From contig NZ_CP023278.1 in the NCBI RefSeq assembly GCF_002896875.1, positions 3,472,001 through 3,536,000 on the forward strand: a DNA stretch of 64,000 bases, in the 5' to 3' direction. A program made the position numbers and the translations under genes. This DNA comes from Nostoc sp. CENA543. GTDB taxonomy: Bacteria > Cyanobacteriota > Cyanobacteriia > Cyanobacteriales > Nostocaceae. The notes below the pieces were generated by a model. That model worked only from the letters and a program-made list of their open reading frames with translations, was not told where the DNA came from and did not search any database. Below are positions 36,950-44,790 of this stretch, piece by piece; the stretch's first letter is position 1, and every line of letters begins with the position of its first letter.

Positions 36950-37606
36950 TTAGGCATCAAGATAGTTTTGCAATTGGGTTTGCAAGCGGGATCTGGCTCT
37001 AGCTATTCTCGACTTCACAGTTCCTAGAGAAACTCCGGTGATTTCGGCTATTTCTTCGTATGCCATACCTTCGATTTCTCTTAAAACAATGGTAGTCCGG
37101 AATACTTCAGGCAGATCCGCGATCGCTTCTCGCAATTGCTCGTAAAATTCTCTTGTTGTCAGTTCTTCTTCTGGCCCTGGAGTGTCTCCCGCGATTTCCC
37201 AATCCATTTCACCATCATCTACTGAACGGGGAGCATCTAAAGATAAAGGACTGACAACCCGCTTACGCTTACGTAATTCGTCATAAAACAAATTAGTGGC
37301 AATGCGGCTTAACCAACCTCTAAACTTAGACGGTTCTTGTAATCGGTTGATGTGCCGATATACTCGAATCCATACTTCTTGAGCCAAGTCGGCTCTATCT
37401 GGCCAATCAGGAGCTAGGTGGTACAAGACTCTATCAACTTGGGTTTGATAGCGGCGCAACAATTCTGCAAAAGCAGCACGATCTGGACGCAGTCCGGCTT
37501 GACAGCGCAAAATTAAATCATGGTTTGAGAGTTTGTCAACTTGCACCGATGCTTCTGAGTACCCCGCATCAACCGTTGACCAGGATACAGTAATCGATTG
37601 ACTCAT
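36950..37606 (-). CDS. sigG: ECF (group 3) sigma factor, SigG type
   Basis: About 218 residues from the ATG at 37606 (MSQSITVSWSTVDAG); the frame is open further upstream to 37759 but that part is not sigma-like. Region 2 is FAELLRRYQTQVDRVLYHL, DRADLAQEVWIRVYRHINRL and FRGWLSRIATNLFYDELRKR. Region 4 is LPEVFRTTIVLREIEGMAYE, then EIAEITGVSLGTVKSRIARA as the helix-turn-helix. The N-terminal extension and paired anti-sigma gene resemble cyanobacterial SigG, an essential envelope- or redox-responsive sigma in related organisms. The symbol is by resemblance, not by tree. Confidence 0.85.
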   Translation of the reverse strand: MSQSITVSWSTVDAGYSEASVQVDKLSNHDLILRCQAGLRPDRAAFAELLRRYQTQVDRVLYHLAPDWPDRADLAQEVWIRVYRHINRLQEPSKFRGWLSRIATNLFYDELRKRKRVVSPLSLDAPRSVDDGEMDWEIAGDTPGPEEELTTREFYEQLREAIADLPEVFRTTIVLREIEGMAYEEIAEITGVSLGTVKSRIARARSRLQTQLQNYLDA

Positions 37607-37759
37607 AGATCGTACTGGTTGTAAATCATCCCTATCTATTAGACCTGCTAATTGGCTTGTTGTTCCTGAATAACGGACGGATTTGAGAGTGGAACACGCA
37701 GTGATAGAATTTTGGCGCGATTTCTGGTAACGCCAAATCTCACTTTTACCAGTTAACAA

Positions 37760-38152
37760 TTGTCTGGAACATTATGGGGCATTTTGTTTGTTAAGACAAT
37801 GTTACAAATTCCTGTGCAGTTCGTCCTATCTGACTACCAAATATTGACAAAATATGAATTATGTGCATTAAATTTCGCAGAAAGTTAGGTATCTTGAAGA
37901 GCTAATGACCAAAGGCTGCCAATCCCAAATCCCAAATCCAAAATCTAAAATTGTTACAGTCACCTGGCAGACAGAAATTTTACTTTTAAGCCTGTAGTTT
38001 TGATCATAAATGTACTGCGATCGCCACAGCCAGACTAACGCAAATTCTCATTTTCGCCATTGCGTTAGACTATGATTCATGTTAAATACTTGTTCTTTGG
38101 AAAATTTCAGGATTGATTGTGACTATTTTATGAACATTTGACTGTAAAAACC
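37760..38152. other. Non-coding gap upstream of the sigma gene
   Basis: AT-rich DNA with a degenerate AATCCCA heptamer tract near 37920-37952 and one HIP1-like site. The promoter of the sigma gene should lie in its left part. No gene or hairpin of note was seen. Confidence 0.4.
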
Positions 38153-38305
38153 TTATCTTTCCGGTCTTGTTACCAAAACGGTTGCTGATGTTTCTGTACG
38201 TTGTTTGTAATTAGCACCAGAATTCGCTTGATGAGGCACACGGACTTGAAAAAAGAAATTGAGAGCAAATGTAATTGTGACTGCTAATGATAGTCTTTCC
38301 AACAT
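38153..38305 (-). CDS. Small single-pass membrane or secreted protein (50 residues)
   Basis: An ATG on the minus strand at 38303-38305 opens a 50-codon frame ending in TAA at 38153-38155. A GGGAG ribosome-site-like sequence lies 6 bp upstream of the ATG. The protein starts MLERLSLAVTITFALNFFFQ, a plausible membrane anchor or uncleaved signal, followed by a polar Gln/Thr/Arg-rich tail ending VTRPER. It diverges from the L,D-transpeptidase gene. The family is not recognised; plausibility rests on the ribosome site and the hydrophobic-then-polar layout. Confidence 0.5.
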   Translation of the reverse strand: MLERLSLAVTITFALNFFFQVRVPHQANSGANYKQRTETSATVLVTRPER

Positions 38306-38556
38306 AGTCTTACTCCCACCCACACCTTTAATGATTTATTCCAACTATTGGCAAGCAATCAAGACAATTTCTTTTTTTGATCTATCAACTCCAGAGAAAT
38401 CAGTGAACCCAGTAGCTTGTTCAAAATTGTTTAGTTGGAACTTTTCAGATAACCTGAGTTTGCCCCAGGTTATCAAGATAGTTATCAATTCTTTGTGCTT
38501 AAATAATCAAGGACTTCAACTATTCAGCTGAGTATGTCAGGGATAAACAAGAAGCG

Positions 38557-39351
38557 ATGGCAATGGTAAAAAATGAATCTCTAGCGCGTACTGTAATGTT
38601 TATCTGTTTTGGCACAGCTATCTTATCGGTAGCTATCCATTGGCGCATTACTACAACGCAAGGGCAGTTTAAAAAACCAACTTCCACCGTAGTCAGCCGT
38701 CCTGGAGATGTTTATACAGGAAGCTTAGGGGAAACAGCGTTTGGTGCTTCTACACCTCCGGCTAAAACTAGCCATAGGGCTTCCCAAACCAAGTCCTCAG
38801 TTATCGAGTCTCATAATAATGCGGACACTGTTAATCAAAATGTAGCTTTAACGACTAACACACCCCAAAAATCACAAAAAAATACTAGTTCTGGTGAGGA
38901 AAAGAAGTCTATATTTTCCCAGATTTTTCAGCAAAACAAATCATCTAATCAATCGGGCAGTAATCAAAAACAGGTAGTAGTTGACTTAAGCGATCGCCGC
39001 ACCTATGTTTATCAAGGAGACTTAGTTGTCGCGAGTTACCCCATTGCTGTAGGTAAGAAAGGCTGGGAAACACCTCAAGGTACGTTTGTTGTCGATGATA
39101 TGCAGCATGATCCGATTTGGCGACATCCCATTACTGGTAAGGTATTTCCAGCTGGTTCTGATAGTCCCTTGGGGGAAAGATGGATTGGTTTTTGGTCAGA
39201 TGGCCGCAATCAAATCGGGTTTCATGGTACGCCAGATGTTCACCTTTTGGGAACTGCTATTTCTCACGGTTGTCTGAGAATGCGTAATTCTGATGTTCGC
39301 TTACTTTACGATCAAGTAGGTATAGGCACTACTGTTGTAGTACGGGAGTAA
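38557..39351 (+). CDS. L,D-transpeptidase (YkuD family), membrane-anchored
   Basis: The 264 residues start with a cytoplasmic tip and one membrane segment (VMFICFGTAILSVAIHW, about 12-28), then a Ser/Thr/Gln-rich linker to about 140. The catalytic domain follows: VVVDLSDRRTYVYQGDLVVA, PIAVGKKGWETPQGTF, IGFHGTPDVHLLG and the catalytic loop AISHGCLRMRNSDVRLL, whose Cys is the nucleophile and first His a helper. Such enzymes make 3-3 crosslinks in peptidoglycan or attach proteins to it in the periplasm. A start at the internal Met3 is equally possible. Confidence 0.9.
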   Translation: MAMVKNESLARTVMFICFGTAILSVAIHWRITTTQGQFKKPTSTVVSRPGDVYTGSLGETAFGASTPPAKTSHRASQTKSSVIESHNNADTVNQNVALTTNTPQKSQKNTSSGEEKKSIFSQIFQQNKSSNQSGSNQKQVVVDLSDRRTYVYQGDLVVASYPIAVGKKGWETPQGTFVVDDMQHDPIWRHPITGKVFPAGSDSPLGERWIGFWSDGRNQIGFHGTPDVHLLGTAISHGCLRMRNSDVRLLYDQVGIGTTVVVRE

Positions 39352-39792
39352 GTTTTTTAATAGTCAATAGTCATCATACTTGAGGGCTTGTTTCTCGCGA
39401 TCGCTTCAACTTCGCTAAAAGAGATCCAAGCTCGAATGTATAAATATCTTCACATTTCCATGAAAGAAGCAAGGCTCAAAACCTCACCCCCTTAGTCAAT
39501 AGTCATTAGGGAACAGGGAACAGAATCTTGAATTTTGAATTGATTTATCCCCTGCCCCCAAGTGGACATTTAGCTAAAATTTAAGCTAAAGTTGTAATGA
39601 GTTTGTTTTAGCCATAAATTTAGTCAGGCAAATCTTAAACCCTATCCCCACAGTCAACTCAAGCTATAATTTCCCCACATTATTCAGCAAAATAGTATAG
39701 AAGGTAGTCACAGCAAAATATTGTAGTTCCTCATACACAACAATCATCAAATCCCTCTGGGACAACCCCACGATAGTGAAGTAGATTTAAAT
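39352..39792. other. 441-bp gap between the L,D-transpeptidase and Fur-family genes
   Basis: No gene was found. The left half contains AGTCAATAGTCAT heptamers, a GGGAACA repeat and TTGAATTTTGAATTGA-type simple sequence. The right half is plain AT-rich DNA that must hold the promoter of the Fur-family gene. No Fur box was recognised. Confidence 0.4.
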
Positions 39793-40236
39793 ATGCAGAA
39801 ACAGGCAGAATCCACAAAACCCATTCGTTCTTTAGAAGATGCACTAGAACGGTGTCAAATACTAGGTATGCGGGTGAGCCGTCAACGTCGCTTTATTCTA
39901 GAACTATTATGGCAAGCCAATGAACACCTTTCTGCGAGGGAAATTTATGACCGTCTCAACCAAGAAGGAAAGGAAATTGGTCATACATCTGTGTATCAAA
40001 ATTTAGAAGCACTATCAAGCCAAGGGATTATTGAGTGTATCGAACGTTGTGATGGTCGTTTATACGGGAATATTAGCGACGCTCATAGTCATGTTAACTG
40101 TCTCGATACGAATCAAATTCTTGACGTTCATATAGAATTACCGGAAGAATTTATCCGTGAAGTTGAGGAAAAAACAGGCGTAAAAATCACAGAATATACA
40201 ATCAATTTTTATGGTTATCGTCAAGTTCCTTCATAG
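39793..40236 (+). CDS. Fur-family transcriptional regulator lacking the CxxC structural zinc motifs (PerR/FurC-like)
   Basis: The 147 residues have the Fur winged helix: LGMRVSRQRRFILELLWQAN, LSAREIYDRLNQEG, and the recognition part IGHTSVYQNLEALSSQGIIE. In the metal and dimer domain, DAHSHVNCLDTNQILDVHIE keeps regulatory His residues. The CxxC pair that holds structural zinc in most Fur proteins is changed to CLDT, and the second CxxC near the C-terminus is missing. It is therefore a divergent member; cyanobacteria have a PerR-like paralogue (FurC) and this may be that one, which I cannot decide. The gene stands alone, followed by repeats. Confidence 0.85.
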   Translation: MQKQAESTKPIRSLEDALERCQILGMRVSRQRRFILELLWQANEHLSAREIYDRLNQEGKEIGHTSVYQNLEALSSQGIIECIERCDGRLYGNISDAHSHVNCLDTNQILDVHIELPEEFIREVEEKTGVKITEYTINFYGYRQVPS

Positions 40237-40307
40237 GGATTGGGGATTGGGGACTGGGGCGGAGGAGTGTGGGGAGTGTGGGGAGCAGAGGAGAACAACT
40301 ATTGACT

Positions 40308-40406
40308 CAGCACGGGCTAAACGCCCCGCTTCCGCTAACAGCACGGGCTAAACGCCCCGCTTCCGCTAACAGCACCGGCTAAACGCCGCGCTACCGCTAA
40401 CAGCAC
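40308..40406. repeat. Three tandem 31-bp repeats
   Basis: The unit begins CAGCACGGGCTAAACGCCCC and ends GCTTCCGCTAA. It occurs at 40308, 40339 and 40370, with a partial fourth at 40401. The first two units are identical and the third has four changes. Each contains a short inverted piece (GGGC...GCCC), so the array could fold into serial hairpins. It lies between the converging Fur-family and ExoD-family genes. Confidence 0.9.
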
Positions 40407-40414
40407 TTATTACT

Positions 40415-41068
40415 TTAACGACCTAACCAAATTTTAATGTAATCGAGTAAACTAGAGCCGCCCCAAATCACTGCAATTAGAATCGAAGTAGTTAGAATAG
40501 CTCCCATTAAACAAAGAACTAAACCACCCAGACTAATTGCACCATCATCTTCCAGTAAACCAAAACTAGTAACGAAAATTCCCATTGCTGGTAAAGTGTT
40601 AGTTCCAGGAATGGGAATCATCATCGAAATTGCCATTAAGGCGATCGCACTACCGATGATGATTCTACCTGGTAAAGTAGTACAAATATAGACCAAACGC
40701 GGACGAGCGATCGCTTCGATTCTTTGCAACCACGGAATCCCTTTTTTTAAAATTCCTTGGACTGTTTCTAGTTTAATGGGATGATTTACCATCCTTTGTG
40801 GTAGCCACGGGGTTTTGAAACCTGCTATCAGTTGTATCGCCAGTAAAAAAATTAAGATCCCGAAAGGAACAGAATAACCGGGTGCTGGTATTGGCAAAGC
40901 TGAAGGTAAAGAGAGAATTACGAGTAAAAACCCAAAAGTTCGTTCCTTTACCAGCAGCAAAATATCTGTCAGCTTAACTTGAGCAGGTTGTTCTGTCTCA
41001 AAAAAAAATCGTTGTAACTCGCTGGAAAGTTTAGCCATATAATCTCGAAAATTACTAGAGTTCGTCAA
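40415..41068 (-). CDS. ExoD-family membrane protein (exopolysaccharide synthesis)
   Basis: The 217 residues match the ExoD family: LLLVKERTFGFLLVILSLPS followed by PIPAPGYSVPFGILIFLLAI, then PGRIIIGSAIALMAISMMIP and MGIFVTSFGLLEDDGAISLG. At least four membrane segments are visible. ExoD was first linked to exopolysaccharide production and alkali tolerance in rhizobia; the biochemical role is unknown. It stands 30 kb away from the polysaccharide locus in this window. The start may be the second Met at codon 11 (MAKLSSELQRF). Confidence 0.85.
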   Translation of the reverse strand: MTNSSNFRDYMAKLSSELQRFFFETEQPAQVKLTDILLLVKERTFGFLLVILSLPSALPIPAPGYSVPFGILIFLLAIQLIAGFKTPWLPQRMVNHPIKLETVQGILKKGIPWLQRIEAIARPRLVYICTTLPGRIIIGSAIALMAISMMIPIPGTNTLPAMGIFVTSFGLLEDDGAISLGGLVLCLMGAILTTSILIAVIWGGSSLLDYIKIWLGR

Positions 41069-41070
41069 AG

Positions 41071-41237
41071 TACAGCAGTTTCTAGGTAAATGAGGTACAA
41101 AATGCAGAAATCACGTATCAGACAGAGAGTTCTACCTCCAGCCTCTTTGAACTTCACAGAGGAGTAAACCTCCGCCCCAACTTTGTGCTGCCGCAAAACC
41201 TATAGCTTTCCACTTCATGCAAAAGAAAACTGCTGTA
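41071..41237. repeat. MITE-like element ending TACAGCAGTTT
   Basis: TACAGCAGTTTCT at 41071-41083 is matched by its near complement AGAAAACTGCTGTA at 41224-41237. The interior has the words GAGGTAC and CAGAG also seen in the element at 11552-11670, so the two may belong to one broad family. It has no coding capacity and is directly upstream of the ExoD-family gene. Confidence 0.6.
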
Positions 41238-41407
41238 AGTAAGTCGGTGAGAAAAATTTCAAGAGGAAATATAAATTATTCGTAGCACTGGAAATTGTAT
41301 AGCAGCATTAGCTTCATTATCAATTGATTTATTTTGATAATTAGCCCAAAATATGGTGAATTTCAGACTATTTTTAGCATATATTTCTTAACATTCAAGA
41401 CTTCTGC

Positions 41408-41635
41408 TCGTTACTCATCACTCATTACTCATTACTCATTACTCATTACTCACAACTGTTTCAGGAAACATCCTCTATCTATTCCGCATTCCCTACACCG
41501 TGTCAAAACAATTCGCAATTGCGTTAGCGTAGCGGGACGGGAGCATCGTTGCGTTAGCGTACCACTCCGTGGAAGCAAGCTACGCGGTAGCGTCTCGTAG
41601 AGAAGCGGGACTTTAGTCCATTGCGAATTGTTTGG
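41408..41635. repeat. Heptamer tract and palindromic repeat cluster at the NACHT gene 3' end
   Basis: ATTACTC heptamers (41408-41450) are followed by a cluster of GCGTTAGCGTAGCGGGA-, GAAGCGGGACTTTAGTCCAT- and AATTCGCAATT-type units (about 41508-41635). The same kinds of unit occur in inverse orientation at 46565-46735, just beyond the DUF3685 gene, so a 5-kb two-gene block is bracketed by inverted arrays. Confidence 0.85.
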
Positions 41636-44600
41636 TCAATAATTGCCAAACTGCTCATTAAAAATTGTTTCATCATCACCATTGTCATTGAAATTGGTAG
41701 ATAAAATTAGTTCACCTTCTAAACTTTCAATCGTCCCAATATTGTAATTATCATCCCAGAATTGTGTCTGGTCTTTATTAGTTGTAAGGTAGGATTTTGA
41801 TTGCTGGGATAACAAAAATTTCAAAGCATGAAACTGCTCTAAAGAAAATAAAGCCCCGCTAAATTTAGCGGTTTCTTTATCTTCTGCACTGAGGATAGCA
41901 TCAGACAAACAAGCATTAGTAAAGTTAGTATTTTCAAGACTGACATTTGTGAGATTTGCATTTATCAAATTAGTATTTGTGAGATTAACGTATCTGAGAT
42001 TTGCGGCTGTTAAATTAGCATTTGTGAGATTGGCATCACTGAGATTTGCCCCTTTCAGATTCACACCAGTGAGATTTGTGTCTATCAAGGCTGCATTGGT
42101 TAAATTCGTACCTTGAAGATTAGCTCCTGCTAATGTGATGTGAGATAAAGATGCGCCGGAAAGGTCAATTCCTGCTAAAGATTTAGTGCAGATACGTTGC
42201 CTCACATGAATATCTAGTAACATTGCTTTTGCTAACAGCATCAGTAATGCTTCTGGATAAAAATCTGTGGTATGGGAAGGATGTCCGCACGGGGCAAAGG
42301 GAACTTGAATTTGTCGATGAATTTCAGCTAGTAAGAAAAAGACATTAATACCTACATAAGTATTTAAATGTTCTACATTGAGAGGATTTTGCAGTGTATG
42401 AAAATAAGATAAAGCTGTGTGGGCAATACCAGCATCTAACCAACGTCCTTGACAGTAACCATACCAAAAAGACTGCAAACGTTGGATGAGAACTTCCCAA
42501 GAAAAAAGATGTTGGAATTGTGGACGTAAACTAGCGATCGCTAATTCTGTAACTTCCTGGGTGAGAACACCATAACCCAGTAAATTATAAACGTGTTGGG
42601 CAACGTCACTAGGAGAATCAATCACAAAACTCTCCGTACCGTAAATATCGCGTTGGCGGTGCGTCAACATTGCCAATTGATGAGCCACAGCCTTAGCACA
42701 GAGATATCTGCCGACTCTGGGGTGGGAAAATTCGATACATTGGGAATGGGGCATTGGGAATGGGGCATTGGGAATGGGGCATTGGGCTAAAATCTCCCCT
42801 GCCCCCTGCCCCCTGCCCCCTGCCTGCCTGATGCGAAAATAAAACGTGGGTAAGTTAACACTTGGGGCTGATTCCAGGGTGATTTGATGACGATCGCTGT
42901 GTAAAATTTTCAGGGATAGGGTTTGTATTTGTTCAATTACAGCTTGGGGTGGATGATTGCCTAGTAAATTGGCGATCGCTTCCGGTGTACGATGAATGTG
43001 GGCTAGTCCTGAGCGTTGTAGTGTGGTGTTGATATTACTAGTCAAGGGATAGCCTAATAGCCATTGTTGGAGACGATGATGAATTTCCCATAATAAGGAA
43101 TGATGGTTATTGGCTAATTGTAATATCCCATCATCTAATAACCCATCGCGGTGTAAAACGCCTAAGAGATACAGCATCAATGGCTGATGCACTAAAATTG
43201 AGAGTTGGGGGAATTTAGACTTACTTGCAAATAACCCCGCCTGTTTTAAAAATGTAAAAAAGTTTTGGGCAACAGGTAATGATTGAATTAACGCCCACTG
43301 TTGAAACCATTGTTTGAGTTCATTGGTTGATAGTGGCTCAATTTTAATGCGTCGCCATTGTAGTAAGATTTCTGGTGCAATTTCTCGTAAGGTGCGCGAG
43401 CGACTAGTCAAGATAATTTTATGTTGAGACTGGGCTTGAAATTCCGTTAACTGTTGGATAAAACTTGCCTTAATTCTCTTACTGTGAATGGCTGGTGGTA
43501 ATTCATCTAATCCATCTAGGAGTAACACACAACGAGGATGATTTTCGTCTAACCAAGTGGCAAGATGATTATGTGTTTGGAATGGCAAACCGGAATTAAG
43601 AGTTTCAATTAAATTGTGGTTATATTTTATATCTCTTAAACGAATTAAAATTGGCATCCAAGAGGGATAAAGTTCCCGTGCTACTTCCGCCGCCCACATT
43701 TGACAGAAACTTGTCTTACCATAGCCTGCTTCTGACTCAATCACAGTCACAGTCTCTAAATCATTTAACTGTTTCTGTACCCATGTTTTTAAATCAACTG
43801 GTGATTCATCATTACCTGTTTGTGGTGTTCCCGCTAAAGGAATATAAATATCTTTCAAAACGAAAGATTCCATAAACAATGGTGTATTGAGGCTTTGCTG
43901 CAAGCTAGCGCGGTAATTTTCTCGCTGTAAATCAATTTTGTCCGCTACCGTCGTCCCTAATTCGGTAACATTTATATTACCTGGTGTCCCCAAGCGGAAA
44001 AATTTTTGTAATTGCGCCAAAGGTAGGGCATTTTGAGCAATGACAGCGAGTAAATATCCTGGTAGAGAATGCGTCAACCGTTGAATTAGTAACTTGGCTT
44101 CTACTTCCTCTGCACCATTGGCGACAAACCAAGCCACGCTAGCATAATTCATTTGCTGTACTAATAATGAGTCTGCCACTAAAGACAAAGCCTGTTCAGC
44201 TTGGGTGTCTGTCAGTTTTCCTGGCGAGAGGGTTTTGAGTAAGCCTTGGAGTTGTATGTCTTGCAAAACTGGTGTGCGCGAAGGAATCTTAGCGCGATTT
44301 AGCCAAGGTTTGTAGAGAATGGCTTCTTGGTGTAAAACTTGTTGTAGAGCTTGTAAATAGGCGATTTGAAAAGCTAACCATGTACCCTCGTTGCGTTTTA
44401 GGGCTTTTTTTTGGCTGAGACTACGTAACAAACTCTCGGTTAATAAAGTCAGAACTGTAATTTCTTGTTCAACAGTATACAGGGGAAGTTCCAAAACCTC
44501 AGATAGAGTGCAAATATCTAACGGTATTAGGCTTTTAACTTCCATATCCTGGACAATGCGATAGGCTACACCTGCTAATTGCTCAACTGTTAAATCAGGA

Positions 44601-44656
44601 GTGGAACTGATAGTAAGCTGATGTTCTGCTAACCAATGCCTAATACTGAGGGTCAT
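41636..44656 (-). CDS. NACHT-type NTPase with C-terminal pentapeptide repeats
   Basis: The 1006 residues consist of an unrecognised helical N-terminal part (1-280) and a NACHT-like NTPase, with P-loop ESEAGYGKTSFCQMW (about 309) and Walker B RCVLLLDGLDELPP (about 378). A helical middle region follows, then pentapeptide repeats (about 835-920; A(N/D)LxN units such as LTNANLTAANLRYVNLTNTN) and a short tail. STAND/NACHT proteins are signal-responsive switches and some bacterial NACHT proteins block phage; a defence role here is only possible. A low-complexity stretch (about residues 607-640, DNA 42735-42835) is an in-frame insertion of repeat DNA. It diverges from the DUF3685 gene. Confidence 0.82.
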   Translation of the reverse strand: MTLSIRHWLAEHQLTISSTPDLTVEQLAGVAYRIVQDMEVKSLIPLDICTLSEVLELPLYTVEQEITVLTLLTESLLRSLSQKKALKRNEGTWLAFQIAYLQALQQVLHQEAILYKPWLNRAKIPSRTPVLQDIQLQGLLKTLSPGKLTDTQAEQALSLVADSLLVQQMNYASVAWFVANGAEEVEAKLLIQRLTHSLPGYLLAVIAQNALPLAQLQKFFRLGTPGNINVTELGTTVADKIDLQRENYRASLQQSLNTPLFMESFVLKDIYIPLAGTPQTGNDESPVDLKTWVQKQLNDLETVTVIESEAGYGKTSFCQMWAAEVARELYPSWMPILIRLRDIKYNHNLIETLNSGLPFQTHNHLATWLDENHPRCVLLLDGLDELPPAIHSKRIKASFIQQLTEFQAQSQHKIILTSRSRTLREIAPEILLQWRRIKIEPLSTNELKQWFQQWALIQSLPVAQNFFTFLKQAGLFASKSKFPQLSILVHQPLMLYLLGVLHRDGLLDDGILQLANNHHSLLWEIHHRLQQWLLGYPLTSNINTTLQRSGLAHIHRTPEAIANLLGNHPPQAVIEQIQTLSLKILHSDRHQITLESAPSVNLPTFYFRIRQAGGRGQGAGEILAQCPIPNAPFPMPHSQCIEFSHPRVGRYLCAKAVAHQLAMLTHRQRDIYGTESFVIDSPSDVAQHVYNLLGYGVLTQEVTELAIASLRPQFQHLFSWEVLIQRLQSFWYGYCQGRWLDAGIAHTALSYFHTLQNPLNVEHLNTYVGINVFFLLAEIHRQIQVPFAPCGHPSHTTDFYPEALLMLLAKAMLLDIHVRQRICTKSLAGIDLSGASLSHITLAGANLQGTNLTNAALIDTNLTGVNLKGANLSDANLTNANLTAANLRYVNLTNTNLINANLTNVSLENTNFTNACLSDAILSAEDKETAKFSGALFSLEQFHALKFLLSQQSKSYLTTNKDQTQFWDDNYNIGTIESLEGELILSTNFNDNGDDETIFNEQFGNY
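42735..42835 (-). repeat. In-frame low-complexity repeat insertion within the NACHT gene
   Basis: GGGGCATTGGGAAT units followed by CCCCTGCCCCCTG units, the same simple sequence found between genes elsewhere here, interrupt the NACHT frame but keep it open. They encode a Gly/Gln-rich then Pro-rich segment (GGRGQGAGEI, then NAPFPMPHSQ). Confidence 0.8.
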
Positions 44657-44790
44657 TTAATTACATACTGAACTGCTGCCTATGTTAATTATGATTCATT
44701 TATTCAGGGACGAAAACAGGAGACAATGAGAAGAACTCTAAGCTTCTGGGCAGAGGTAGATCAAACAGTGCTGATGTATGTGGATAAATT

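Noticed and set aside
38259-38531. A 90-codon frame on the plus strand before the L,D-transpeptidase gene
   Set aside because: Unlikely composition, no ribosome site, and it overlaps the start of the better supported 50-residue gene on the other strand.
40308-40406. Possible CRISPR array
   Set aside because: The repeats are directly adjacent with no spacers and no cas genes are near.
41334-41600. An 88-codon plus-strand frame after the NACHT gene
   Set aside because: Most of it is read from ATTACTC heptamers and palindromic repeat units.
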